This document shows, one piece after another, positions 1 to 8,101 of a stretch of 64,000 bases of DNA; positions within the stretch are counted from its first letter, which is position 1; each line of letters begins with the position of its first letter. The DNA is from Luteimonas saliphila (GTDB lineage: Bacteria > Pseudomonadota > Gammaproteobacteria > Xanthomonadales > Xanthomonadaceae): NCBI RefSeq assembly GCF_016774335.1, contig NZ_JAETWA010000036.1:112762-176761 (forward strand), given 5' to 3'. The notes beneath the pieces are model-generated. The model searched no databases, was not told where the DNA came from, and worked only from the letters and a program-made list of their open reading frames with translations. A program made the position numbers and the translations under genes.

Positions 1-72
1 ATCCGCGCCCGCGAGCGAGCGCCGCAGGTGTTCGAGGTATTCCGGGATCGTGGTCGGCAGCTTGCTGTTCAT
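1..72 (-). CDS. HAAS/DUF1700-like membrane protein, N-terminal fragment
   Basis: Only the first 24 codons lie in the window ([18 protein letters not shown]...); the rest runs off the left edge. The ATG overlaps the TGA of the PadR gene by ATGA, so the two are translationally coupled. A short N-terminal helix of the type 'P-x-Y-L-x-x-L' directly after a PadR regulator is typical of HAAS-domain/DUF1700 membrane proteins, which are common PadR partners. The assignment rests on this context and 24 residues, so it is inference; the frame and coupling are directly visible. Confidence 0.55.
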   Translation of the reverse strand, partial: MNSKLPTTIPEYLEHLRRSLAGAD

Positions 73-446
73 TCGCGTGTCCCCTCCAGGACGGCATCGA
101 CGGAGTCGCGGGTCGCGCGCCACGCGCCGGCCCAGTCGCGCAGGGCGGCATGCCCGGCGTCGGTGATGCGGTAGTAGCGCCGCGGCGGGCCGGCGTCGGA
201 CGGCTCGACGAAGCTGTCCAGCAGCCCCGCCGCCTGCAGGTTGCGCAGCACCGGGTACAGCGCGCTCTGCTTGCCGCTGAGCACGCCGTCGCCAAGGCGT
301 TCGAGCGTCTTGGCGATCTGGTAGCCGTACATCGGCTCGCCGGCCGAGCCGAGCACCGCCAGCAGCGCCAGCGACACGGTCCCGGCGCTGAGTTCCTTCT
401 GGAACTTGCGCAGGTGCACGTCGCCCTGGTCTTCGCTGCCGCCCAT
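69..446 (-). CDS. PadR-family transcriptional regulator
   Basis: A 125-residue cytoplasmic DNA-binding protein. The winged-helix signature of PadR is clear: a helix ending [21 protein letters not shown] (about residues 28-48), then [15 protein letters not shown] (62-76) and [14 protein letters not shown] (89-102), which form the recognition helix and wing. The length is usual for PadR subfamily-2 proteins. The ATG at 446 is chosen over an upstream one because GAGGAGG sits seven bases before it. The gene is coupled by ATGA to the next one, so it probably autoregulates this two-gene unit and controls a membrane or envelope function. The ligand is unknown. Confidence 0.9.
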   Translation of the reverse strand: MGGSEDQGDVHLRKFQKELSAGTVSLALLAVLGSAGEPMYGYQIAKTLERLGDGVLSGKQSALYPVLRNLQAAGLLDSFVEPSDAGPPRRYYRITDAGHAALRDWAGAWRATRDSVDAVLEGTRE

Positions 447-462
447 GCCGATCCTCCTCGAC

Positions 463-500
463 GACAAGCATACTATTACGGACTTCTCTATAGCGGATGT
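463..500 (-). promoter_or_regulatory. Probable promoter region of the padR unit
   Basis: An A+T-rich patch in otherwise GC-rich DNA lies just upstream of padR on the minus strand. It contains the -10-like hexamers TATAGA and TAGTAT. No convincing -35 or perfect operator palindrome was found, so this is a weak inference from composition and position. Confidence 0.3.
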
Positions 501-564
501 GCCATTAGTCTCGCCGGGCCGGTCTCGTCCACAATCGGCCCTCGCACCGAACCCGGACCACCCC

Positions 565-1503
565 ATGTCCCGCCAGCCTGCCTTCACCGCCCTCCTCGTT
601 GCCCTCGCTGCCGCTCTCGCCCTGCCCCTGGCAGCGGCCGAGCCGGACGTGGCCCCTGCGCCCCGCACCACCCAGCAGGTGCTCGACGCCTCCAGGCCGT
701 CCGACTGGCGCACCCCCGACCCCGAGCGCACGCTGTACATGGACCTGGAGGCCGGGCGCGTGGTGATCGAGCTGGCCCCGGCATTCGCGCCGGAGCACGT
801 GGCCAACATCTTGGTGCTGGCGCGCGAGGGCTTCTGGGACGGCACCAGCATCTATCGCTCGCACGACAACTTCGTGGTCCAGTTCGGCGATGCCGACGCC
901 GACGATCCGGCGAAAGCCAGGCCCTTCGGCAACGCGAGGACACAGTTGCCGGCCGAGTTCGAACGCAGCGCGCAGGGCCTGGCCTTCCATGCTCTGCCCG
1001 ACCGCGACGGCTGGGCTCCCGAAACCGGCTTCGCGGAGGGCTTCGCCGCGGGGCGCGAGGGTCCCGACGGGCAGGCGTGGATGGCGCATTGCTATGGCGC
1101 GCTCGGCGCCGGCCGCAACCTCGAGGCCGACAGCAGCATCGGCGCAGAACTCTACGTGGTCACGGGGCAATCGCCGCGGCAGCTCGACCGCAACATCACC
1201 CTGGTCGGGCGCGTGATCCGCGGCATGGACCTGCTCGCCGCGACCCCGCGCGGACCGGAGCCGATGGGGATCTACGATAAGCCCGCGCAGCGCACGCCGA
1301 TCCGCGCGATCACCCTGGCTGCGACGCTGCCGGAAGCGCGGCGCGAACGCATCGAGGTGCTGCGCACCGACACCGCCACCTTCGATGCCTTCGTCGAGTC
1401 GCGCCGCAACCGCCGCGACGCGTTCTACAAGCGCCCCGCGGGCCACATCGACCTGTGCAACATCGCCATCCCCACGCGCACGCCCGACGACGGCGAAGAC
1501 TGA
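565..1503 (+). CDS. Secreted cyclophilin-type peptidyl-prolyl isomerase
   Basis: Predicted 312 residues. Residues 1-25 form a Sec signal peptide (hydrophobic core [17 protein letters not shown], likely cleavage AAA|EP). The cyclophilin domain spans about 56-250: it begins [18 protein letters not shown], followed by [21 protein letters not shown] and NFVVQFGD, the family's FxxIxxxFxxQxGD-like segment. The classical catalytic Arg-Ile-Ile is replaced by a divergent sequence, as in other periplasmic members. A 60-residue C-terminal extension is rich in Arg and Glu. The likely role is periplasmic proline isomerisation and protein folding. No strong ribosome-binding site precedes the ATG, which was chosen because it opens the signal peptide. 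The gene is monocistronic, divergent from padR. Confidence 0.85.
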   Translation: MSRQPAFTALLVALAAALALPLAAAEPDVAPAPRTTQQVLDASRPSDWRTPDPERTLYMDLEAGRVVIELAPAFAPEHVANILVLAREGFWDGTSIYRSHDNFVVQFGDADADDPAKARPFGNARTQLPAEFERSAQGLAFHALPDRDGWAPETGFAEGFAAGREGPDGQAWMAHCYGALGAGRNLEADSSIGAELYVVTGQSPRQLDRNITLVGRVIRGMDLLAATPRGPEPMGIYDKPAQRTPIRAITLAATLPEARRERIEVLRTDTATFDAFVESRRNRRDAFYKRPAGHIDLCNIAIPTRTPDDGED

Positions 1504-1585
1504 ACACAACATACGCGCGATCGTCACGCGACGTTTGCCGACGCGAGCCTAGTCTGCGGCTGCCCCCACCCAAGGCGAGAACGCA

Positions 1586-1882
1586 ATGGCCCTGCTCCGC
1601 TTCCGCATCGCCGGCGAGGACGACCACGTCCGCGCCATCATGAACCTGCTGCAGAGCCTCGACGGCATCGAGCACGTCGAGGAGGTCGCGGACCTGATGC
1701 CGCACATGGACGATCCCGACTCCAGCTCCGCCGGCCTGCACGACGTGCGCGGCGCGGACACGCACGAGGTCGAGGTGGAGGTTCCCAATCCCTCCACCGC
1801 GCGCAAGGTGCGCGAAGCGGTGGAGGCGCTGGCGTTCGACCTCGACGCGCTGGTCGAGATCGAGGAGGACGAGGCGCGGTAG
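1586..1882 (+). CDS. Small conserved hypothetical protein
   Basis: A 98-residue acidic protein with no signal peptide or membrane segment. The pattern beta (ALLRFRIAG), helix (DHVRAIMNLLQSLDGI), beta-rich middle, helix (TARKVREAVEALAFDLDAL) suggests a ferredoxin-like alpha/beta fold resembling small ACT-type domains. No catalytic motif is visible and I do not recognise a named family. It converges on the aldo/keto reductase gene with only 15 bases between the stops. Confidence 0.65.
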   Translation: MALLRFRIAGEDDHVRAIMNLLQSLDGIEHVEEVADLMPHMDDPDSSSAGLHDVRGADTHEVEVEVPNPSTARKVREAVEALAFDLDALVEIEEDEAR

Positions 1883-1897
1883 CGCGGCTCGCCGGCG

Positions 1898-2851
1898 TCA
1901 GCCGGTCGCCGCCGGCAGGGCGTCGATGTACTCCGCCATGCGCCGGCGCTGCGCCTCGTCGGGAAGGCGTCCGCGCGCGGCGCCGAGGTTGTCGGCCATG
2001 TTGCGCGCCTTGCTGGTCGCCGGGGTCACGCAGGTGACCGCCGGGTGCGCGGCCACGAACTTGAGCATGAACTGCGCCCAGGAACGGGCATCGAATTCCG
2101 CCGCCCATTCCGGCAGAGGGCGATCGCCGATCCGGCTCCACAGCCGGGTGCGTCCGAACGGAAGGTAGACCAGCACGGCGATCTTCTTCTCCTGTGCCAG
2201 CGGCAGGATCGTCTCCTCGACATCCCGGTTGTCGACCGCATAGTCGACGCCGATGAAGTCGATCCTCTCGTTGCGCATCGCCTCGATCAGTTGCGGATAG
2301 GCCGGCTTGCTGGTCGAGGTGACGCCGACGTAGCGCACGCGGCCCTGCGCCTTGTACTCCTCGAGGATCGCCAGCTGGGTCGGGATGTCGGCCAGGTTGT
2401 GGACCTGGATCAGGTCCACCTTGTCCTTGCCGATGAGCCTGAACGAATTCTCGATCTGCTCGCGCGCCTTCGCCGGATCGGCCTTGTCCCCGCCCCGCGG
2501 CACCACGTTGACCTTGGTCGCCCAGAACAGCCGCTCGGTGATGCCCAGCTCGCGCGCGAGCTCACCGGCGACCTGTTCCGACGCGCCATACGAAGGCGCG
2601 GTGTCGAATACCGTGCCGCCGCCATCGACCAGCGCCTGCAACACCTCGCGCAATGCCGATGCGTCCTCGCTGCGCGCCACCTGCGAAAAGGTGGCCGAAC
2701 TGCCCAGCCCGACCAGCGGCAGGCGCTCTCCCGAGGAGGGAATCGCGCGCGTGAGCAGCGGCGCGGCATCGGAGGCCAGCAGGCGATGCGGCAGTGCGGC
2801 CGCCATCGCGGCGGCAATCGAGAACTTCAGGCAGTCGCGGCGCGTGGTCAT
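1898..2851 (-). CDS. Tat-exported aldo/keto reductase
   Basis: A 317-residue NAD(P)H-dependent oxidoreductase of the AKR superfamily. The N-terminus MTTRRDCLKFSIAAAMAAAL is a twin-arginine signal, so the protein is expected to fold with cofactor before export to the periplasm. The AKR catalytic tetrad is present: D83 and Y88 in FDTAPSYG, K113 in ATKV, H151 in IQVHN. The region near residues 255-300 (WAQFMLKFVAAHPAVTCVTP) matches the C-terminal cofactor-binding part. The ATG at 2851 is chosen because the Tat motif begins immediately and GGAG lies upstream. It closely resembles the second Tat AKR at 25771-26754. The substrate cannot be inferred. Confidence 0.88.
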   Translation of the reverse strand: MTTRRDCLKFSIAAAMAAALPHRLLASDAAPLLTRAIPSSGERLPLVGLGSSATFSQVARSEDASALREVLQALVDGGGTVFDTAPSYGASEQVAGELARELGITERLFWATKVNVVPRGGDKADPAKAREQIENSFRLIGKDKVDLIQVHNLADIPTQLAILEEYKAQGRVRYVGVTSTSKPAYPQLIEAMRNERIDFIGVDYAVDNRDVEETILPLAQEKKIAVLVYLPFGRTRLWSRIGDRPLPEWAAEFDARSWAQFMLKFVAAHPAVTCVTPATSKARNMADNLGAARGRLPDEAQRRRMAEYIDALPAATG

Positions 2852-3078
2852 GTCCCACTCCAGGGGCGAGTCGAGGGCAGTGGCCCGAGTCTGGCCGTTC
2901 CGGCGGGCGACTTCAAACCGTGCCGCAACACGGCGGCGGGCATCGGGTGGTCGGCGCCTGGGGACGACGTCCAAGCACCTGGGGCCCGACGCGTGGCCGG
3001 CAGGATGCGCCGAATGCTCCCGCGGCTCGGACCCGGCGTGAACCCGCGCCCCAGCCTCCGCCCCATCCATCGGGGCGC

Positions 3079-3121
3079 TTGACAGCTGCCACCAGGGTCG
3101 AATAACTTAACTAATAAGTTA
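3079..3121 (+). promoter_or_regulatory. Promoter with SdpR/ArsR-type palindromic operator
   Basis: A consensus -35 TTGACA is at 3079-3084. Spaced 17-18 bases downstream lies the A+T-rich -10 zone. A perfect 7-bp inverted repeat, TAACTTA (3103-3109) and TAAGTTA (3115-3121) around a 5-base centre, covers that zone and ends 14 bases before the ATG of the ArsR-family gene. A repressor bound here would block RNA polymerase, as expected for an autorepressor. The repeat is directly visible; its binding by the adjacent regulator is inference. Confidence 0.7.
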
Positions 3122-3135
3122 ATTGATTAATTCCT

Positions 3136-3456
3136 ATGTCCGTCGACAAGGTCTTCGAGGCGCTCGCCTCCCGCCCCCGCCGAGAAATCCTCGCCTACCT
3201 CTCGGCGCAGGAACTCACCGCGGGCGAGATCGCCGGCCGGTTCGCGATGAGCGCGCCCGCGATCTCCCGCCACCTGTCCGTGCTCGAGGCCGCCGGGCTC
3301 GTGGTCAGCGAGCGTCGTGGCCAGTTCGTGCACTACCGGCTCAAGCCCGACAACCTGGTCAACTCGCTGACCGGATTCGCGTTCGAGATCTGTCCCACCG
3401 CGGGTCCGCTGAAGCGGGAGTCGCGCAAGCTGGCCAAGGCTTCGCCAAAACGCTGA
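3136..3456 (+). CDS. ArsR-family autorepressor (SdpR-like)
   Basis: A 106-residue winged-helix repressor. The sequence FEALASRPRREILAYLS, TAGEIAGRFAMSAPAISRHLSVLEAAGLV and SERRGQFVHYRL gives the complete ArsR helix-turn-helix and wing (residues 6-70). There is no metal-binding Cys pair in the recognition helix; the single Cys lies near residue 84. That pattern is like SdpR-type regulators, which respond to a partner protein or state rather than directly to metals. The ATG lies 14 bases past the palindromic operator, with no obvious Shine-Dalgarno. The next gene starts 15 bases downstream, so both are one transcription unit. Confidence 0.88.
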   Translation: MSVDKVFEALASRPRREILAYLSAQELTAGEIAGRFAMSAPAISRHLSVLEAAGLVVSERRGQFVHYRLKPDNLVNSLTGFAFEICPTAGPLKRESRKLAKASPKR

Positions 3457-3471
3457 AAAAAAGGATCGCCC

Positions 3472-4881
3472 ATGCACGCCCTGATCCAGCCGACACGCGG
3501 CTTCCCGATGGTCCGCATCCCGTCACGCAACGGCGGCCAGCCGGTGGAAGTCTGCCTCGTCGCGCAGCTCTCGCCCGGCGGTGGCGACCAGTTGTTCGCG
3601 GGCGCGAGCGGGCACCAGCGCGGGCATGCATCGTTCGTCGATGCGCTGGACGAACCCTCGGCGAAACTGTTCGGCGTGGATGCCGAGCACGACGACCGCA
3701 GTTCGGTGTATTCGTTCGCGGTCGACGCCGGCGGACATCCCTTCCATCGCCATGCCGGGCATCGCGTATTCACCGCGGTCAGTGGCAGCGGTGGCGCGCA
3801 GCTGCGCTTCTCGACGATCGACGACGACGCGCTGCAGCGCGACCCGCAGGCCTTCCTCGACGCGCTGCACGTGGTCGACGTGCCACCGGACAGCCTGTTC
3901 ACCGTGCGCTTCGGCGGCGGCACTTGGCACCAGTTCGCACCGCGCCGCGCCGGCAGCCCGCACCCGGTGTTCTTCGCGCTGTCGTGCCATACCAACGAAC
4001 TCGGCGGCATCCGCGACCCCGCGCTGGCGGACACGATCCGCCGCGACGGCGCCGACATCCCCACCCTGACCGAACTCCTGCCGCCGGCAGTGCAGCAGGT
4101 GCTGGCGGCGCAACCGTTCCACCACCTGCGCGTGGCCACCACGACGCTGTCGCTGCACGCGGCACCGGACACCGTCGCCCTGCGCGCCTGCGCGCACATC
4201 CGGGCGCGGGTCGGCCGGTTGAGGCGACGCCTCGCCGCCGCGCGGGCGCCGGCCGGCTTCATCGGCCGCCGCTACCGCCATGCCGCGGTCGAGCTCGCGG
4301 CCGTACCCGAGGGCTCGCTCCTGTCGGAGCAGTTCGACGCCGGCTTCCACCACCAGGACATGTTCGCGCTGACATTGCCCCATCCGCAGACCGGTTCCTC
4401 CGCGCAGGCATTGCTGGCAGACGTGCTCGAGGGATTCCTCGCCAACCGTCCGCTCGGCGTTTCCTGGCTGATGCGCCTGCGCAACGTGCTGGTGCGCCCG
4501 CTGCGGTTGCGCAGGTCGCCGCTCGGATGCCCCGTGTCGTCGCTGCTGTCGGACGATCGCAGCCGGCTGTTCGCGGGAAGGTATCCGGTGCTGGACCAGC
4601 GCGTTTCCGACGACCGGCGCCATGTGGAGGTGCTGCTCGGCGCGGACGATCGCCATCTCGCCTTCCGCGCCTGCGTGGGGGTCGAGTACTCCGGCGACGG
4701 CCTTCGCATCACCCTGGGGACGCGCGTGCGCTGCCGCAACGCCTTCGGCCGCGCCTACATGGCGGTCATCGAGCACACCCATCGCCGCTACATCGCGCCG
4801 ACCATGCTGGAAATGGCGGTCGCGCATGCGCTGCAGCAGCGCGACGCCCCGGCGCCGGCCCGTGCGGTGGCGGTCGCCTGA
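3472..4881 (+). CDS. Cupin-DUF2867 fusion protein
   Basis: A 469-residue cytoplasmic protein with two recognisable parts. Residues about 75-170 form a cupin-like beta barrel: HPFHRHAGH (89-97) resembles the His-x-His metal motif and GGTWHQF carries a second His (153). Residues about 285-455 match DUF2867: LLADVLEGFLANRPLGVSWLMRLRN, RRHVEVLLGADDRHLAFRACV and a C-terminal RRYIAPTMLEMAV. A helical Arg/Ala-rich linker (about 220-265) joins them. No transmembrane segment is seen. It follows the autorepressor gene by 15 bases and is therefore the regulator's likely target. The biochemical function is unknown; a metal-dependent small-molecule role is inferred from the cupin histidines. Confidence 0.75.
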   Translation: MHALIQPTRGFPMVRIPSRNGGQPVEVCLVAQLSPGGGDQLFAGASGHQRGHASFVDALDEPSAKLFGVDAEHDDRSSVYSFAVDAGGHPFHRHAGHRVFTAVSGSGGAQLRFSTIDDDALQRDPQAFLDALHVVDVPPDSLFTVRFGGGTWHQFAPRRAGSPHPVFFALSCHTNELGGIRDPALADTIRRDGADIPTLTELLPPAVQQVLAAQPFHHLRVATTTLSLHAAPDTVALRACAHIRARVGRLRRRLAAARAPAGFIGRRYRHAAVELAAVPEGSLLSEQFDAGFHHQDMFALTLPHPQTGSSAQALLADVLEGFLANRPLGVSWLMRLRNVLVRPLRLRRSPLGCPVSSLLSDDRSRLFAGRYPVLDQRVSDDRRHVEVLLGADDRHLAFRACVGVEYSGDGLRITLGTRVRCRNAFGRAYMAVIEHTHRRYIAPTMLEMAVAHALQQRDAPAPARAVAVA

Positions 4882-4952
4882 GCGCTCCGGAAGCCGGACC
4901 GAGCAGGCGACGACGGCAAAGGCCCGGGCAGCCGGCGTCGCGAGCGGATGAC

Positions 4953-5780
4953 CTAGCCGGCGCGGCGCCGACGCCAGCGGCGCAACACGGCCACCAGGAC
5001 CAGGACGAGCACCAGCACCGGCAGCAGGAACGCCAGCGCGCGGATGGTCCATGCGATGCCGTGCGACAGGGTCTCGCCCGAGTCGCGGATCGCCAGCCAG
5101 ATCTCGTTGCGGTTCGCCTGCGACGGGGTCGGCCGGAACTCGAGCGTCAGCAGTTGCGTCTCGATGCGACGTCGATGCCCCGCGGCGGCCTGCTCCGCGG
5201 CTTCCAGCAGCGCCTCCGTCTCCGCGAGCTGCTTCGACAGCGCGATCATGTCGGCGACGGTGAGGTCGCGTCGCGCCTGGAATTCGAGCAGGCGCTCGCG
5301 CTCCTTGCGCAGTCGCTGTTGCACCAGCGCATTGTCGCGCACCACCACCGCCAGATCCTCGGCGCGGGTGCCGCGGCTGCCGAGCTGGGCACCTTCGCTC
5401 GCCAGCGCGATCATCGGCTCGACGCCCCCGGGCACGATCCGGATGCCGAGCGTGGCCGACGGCCAGTCGCCGCCCTGCTGGCGCACGGTCAACACCACGC
5501 ATTCGCCGAACTTCGCCGCGGTACAGGCGTCCTGCGCCTGGCGCAGGCGCGCCTGGATGCGGTCCGCCGGAAGCGTCACGCTGGCATCGTGTTCGTACGC
5601 GAGGAACGAAGCCTCGCGCGCGCCATCCGCGCCGCCGGCATCCGCCGCGGCGGCAGCGGTGGGGCCGGCGCCACCGTAGGCCAGCGCCGCCTCGTTCGTC
5701 TTCTCCCCGCTGCAGGCCGCGAGCAGCCCCAAGAAGCCGACACCGAGCAGCTTCCGCGCCAGTACCATCGCATCCTTCAT
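4953..5780 (-). CDS. DUF4349 lipoprotein
   Basis: A 275-residue envelope protein. MKDAMVLARKLLGVGFLGLLAAC ends in a lipobox with Cys23 as the acylated residue, followed by a low-complexity Ala/Gly segment (about 30-55). The DUF4349 core runs from YEHDASVTLPADRI through a long amphipathic coiled coil (VQQRLRKERERLLEFQARRDLTV... about 160-215). A single membrane helix at the C-terminus (residues about 245-268, FLLPVLVLVLVLVAVL) ends in a basic tail. The function of the family is unknown. The ATG at 5780 is supported by GGGAG seven bases upstream. An in-frame ATG at 5768 is a poorer alternative. Confidence 0.85.
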   Translation of the reverse strand: MKDAMVLARKLLGVGFLGLLAACSGEKTNEAALAYGGAGPTAAAAADAGGADGAREASFLAYEHDASVTLPADRIQARLRQAQDACTAAKFGECVVLTVRQQGGDWPSATLGIRIVPGGVEPMIALASEGAQLGSRGTRAEDLAVVVRDNALVQQRLRKERERLLEFQARRDLTVADMIALSKQLAETEALLEAAEQAAAGHRRRIETQLLTLEFRPTPSQANRNEIWLAIRDSGETLSHGIAWTIRALAFLLPVLVLVLVLVAVLRRWRRRRAG

Positions 5781-5844
5781 GCAGTCGCTCCCGTTCGGCC
5801 CGTCATGCCTGCCGCATCGACTGCGTGCCGCGATCAATACGCGA

Positions 5845-6195
5845 TCAATAACTGGCGCCATCGAAGCTCGTGACCTTCAGCCCGGCCAGGTCGACATCCG
5901 GCAGGCAACGCACGTTGACCATGGTCATCGTCGCGCCATCCGCCCCCTTGCCCTCGCTGAAGGGCGAGATGCCGCAGGCCGGACAGAAATGGTGGTCGAT
6001 CGCGTGTTTGTTGAAGCGATAGGTGCCGAGGTCGGATTCGGGCGTCTTCAGGCTCAGGGCGGTGCGCGGGAACGCGGCCAGCAGGCCGCCGCGACGCCGG
6101 CACATCGAGCAGTTGCAGTCGATCACCTCGTCGACCTCGCCTTCGACCTCGAACGCGATGCGGCCGCAATGGCAACTGCCCTGGTAGGTGGTCAT
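5845..6195 (-). CDS. GFA-family zinc-binding protein
   Basis: A 116-residue protein of the GFA (glutathione-dependent formaldehyde-activating enzyme-like) family, PF04828. The cysteine pattern is complete: C8-x-C10, C27-x-C29-x2-C32 and C71-x2-C74 (CHCG, CNCSMC, CPACG), which bind structural and catalytic zinc. No signal peptide is present. Members are usually annotated only at family level, because the formaldehyde activity is not established for most of them. It lies downstream of the large operon ending at 6227, with 31 bases between stop and start and its own GGAG. A second GFA protein occurs at 44813-45217. Confidence 0.88.
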   Translation of the reverse strand: MTTYQGSCHCGRIAFEVEGEVDEVIDCNCSMCRRRGGLLAAFPRTALSLKTPESDLGTYRFNKHAIDHHFCPACGISPFSEGKGADGATMTMVNVRCLPDVDLAGLKVTSFDGASY

Positions 6196-6226
6196 CGTGG
6201 CGCTCCGCGGGAAGACGCGGGCAAGG

Positions 6227-8101
6227 TTAGCGCAGGTCGCGCGGCGGGTCTTGCTGCGAAACAGCAGCGGCCAGGCCCAGGCGCGAGCGTTCGAACCACC
6301 AGGCGAACGCGGCCAGCAGCAGCCATGCCAGGAACCACGGCCAGGCGCGCCCCGGTTCGGTGTTGCGCGGCGCCACCGTGGCGTCCGCGCCGGACACCGG
6401 CGGCGCGGCGGCAAGCAGCAGCGTGGCCTCGCGCAGTTCCGCGAGCCGCTGCGTGGGGTCCGCATCCGCCGCCGCGACATGGAACGGCCGCACCGCGTCG
6501 CCCATGCGCAACCGGTGCCAGCCGGCCACCGATGGCCAGTAGCCCGCGCAGCGGCGCGCACCGCTCGCCGGATCGACGATCGGCTGCGCGCGCTGGCCGT
6601 CGGGCGCTTCGATGTGCGCGCCTTCCGGCCATGCGCAGATCGCGAGGCGCTGGCCCACGCGCGCACCCGCCTCGATCCCGGGCATCGCACTCGAGCGCGC
6701 GCGCGCCAGCGTGGCCACCGCCGGGCTCCAGAGATCGGCGTACAGGTCGGCCCGGCCATGCAGCGGCAGCCGGTAGCTGTCCGACACCCCCCACAGGCCG
6801 ATGCGGCCGCGGCCTTCGGCGCGCCACCAGCCCGGTGCCTCGGCGGCGTCGCCCGTGTCCGCCCCTGGCTCGAGCGCGACCGCGTCGATGCCCTGCACCC
6901 GCCAGGCGCGGCGCGACAGCGGCGGCACCTCTTCCTCCACCTGCGCGGGATCGAACGGCGCGTCGCGGCTGCCGCTGCCCATGCGGCCGCGCAGGGCTTC
7001 TTCCCCGTCCAGACGCGGACCGGGGACATGCCACGGCCGCACCCCCGCACCGCCTTCGATCGTGAAACCGGGAGCCCGCAGCCCGCGCAGCATGTCGGCG
7101 GGCAATGCGTCGTCCCCGCGCAACAGCAGGCCCAGGCCGCGTCGCACCGCGGCGAGCACGCGTGTCCGCCCTGCCTCGCCCAGTTCCGACCAGGCGCGTG
7201 CGTCGACGATCAGCAGGTCGGCCTCGTCGAGCGCCGTGTCGGTGAGCGGCGCGCTCCCCAGTTGCACGCCGCCGCCGAGCGCGATCCGCCCCTGCACTTG
7301 CGCCCCGGCGTCCACGAGCCAGCGCCGCAACGCGCGCGTGTCCGGGTTGGGCGCGCCCGCGAGCAGCAGCACGCGCGGCACGACCGCCGCATCGATCCAC
7401 AGCGGCACCGACGCGGTGGCGACCTGCTGCCCCTTCGCATCGCGCACGCGCACGGCGAACGTCGCGGTGCCCGCTTCCAGTGCAACGCTTCGCAACGCGA
7501 AGCCGCCGTCTTCCGGCAGCATGGTCGCATCGACGCGACGTCCCGCCGGATCGAGCAGTTCGGCCTGCCCGCCCGGCACGCCCTCGACGCGACCTTCCAG
7601 CATGAAGGCCGATCCGCGCGTGATCGCGCGAGGTGGCGACAGGCGCACGATGCCGGGCGGCAGCGGGGGTGGATCGAATGCGAGCGCGACCGTGCCTGCC
7701 GCGTCGCGGTCGCGGGAGACCAGACCGGCACCGATCACGCGCAGTTGCGTGGTCCCCGGATGTTGGCGCAGGGCGGTGGCGAGATCGGGCACGCGCAAGG
7801 CCTCGCCGGCGTCGCGCGCTTCCGGCAGCGCGAGCAGCACGCCGCGCACTGCAGCCGGACCGGTCTCGGCAAGCGTGGCGCCTTCGGTCAGCACGGCAAG
7901 CGTGGCCGGCGCGACCGGGTGACGTGGCGGGAACAGCACCAGGTAGAGCGCGGCGGCAAGCAGCGGTTGCAGCGCCAGCAGCAGGCACAGGCGCCATGGG
8001 CGCGGCGTGCGCGGATCGCGCCGGTGCGCGCGCGGCAGCCGCACCCACGCGACCAGCACCGCGAGCGCCAGCAGCAGCGCGACCGCTTGCGCCATCGTCA
8101 T
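6227..8101 (-). CDS. Membrane protein, last gene of the MoxR/BatA operon
   Basis: A 624-residue protein with two N-terminal membrane helices (about 3-20 and 35-56) and one C-terminal helix (about 588-605, WPWFLAWLLLAAFAWW), leaving a large periplasmic-type middle. The middle contains VLLLAGAPNPDTRALRRWL and ADLLIVDARAWSELGEAGRTRVL, resembling the glutamine-amidotransferase-like fold of this operon type without a catalytic Cys-His pair. The ATG overlaps the preceding stop by ATGA, so it is translated with the DUF4175 gene. The function is unknown; it is probably part of a membrane complex chaperoned by the MoxR ATPase. Confidence 0.7.
   Translation of the reverse strand: MTMAQAVALLLALAVLVAWVRLPRAHRRDPRTPRPWRLCLLLALQPLLAAALYLVLFPPRHPVAPATLAVLTEGATLAETGPAAVRGVLLALPEARDAGEALRVPDLATALRQHPGTTQLRVIGAGLVSRDRDAAGTVALAFDPPPLPPGIVRLSPPRAITRGSAFMLEGRVEGVPGGQAELLDPAGRRVDATMLPEDGGFALRSVALEAGTATFAVRVRDAKGQQVATASVPLWIDAAVVPRVLLLAGAPNPDTRALRRWLVDAGAQVQGRIALGGGVQLGSAPLTDTALDEADLLIVDARAWSELGEAGRTRVLAAVRRGLGLLLRGDDALPADMLRGLRAPGFTIEGGAGVRPWHVPGPRLDGEEALRGRMGSGSRDAPFDPAQVEEEVPPLSRRAWRVQGIDAVALEPGADTGDAAEAPGWWRAEGRGRIGLWGVSDSYRLPLHGRADLYADLWSPAVATLARARSSAMPGIEAGARVGQRLAICAWPEGAHIEAPDGQRAQPIVDPASGARRCAGYWPSVAGWHRLRMGDAVRPFHVAAADADPTQRLAELREATLLLAAAPPVSGADATVAPRNTEPGRAWPWFLAWLLLAAFAWWFERSRLGLAAAVSQQDPPRDLR

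Noticed and set aside
505..1527. Long open frames antisense to most real genes
   Set aside because: In DNA of about 70 % GC the complementary and shifted frames stay open by codon bias. They show Arg/Ala/Gly/Pro-rich translations without domains, and the opposite frame encodes recognisable families.
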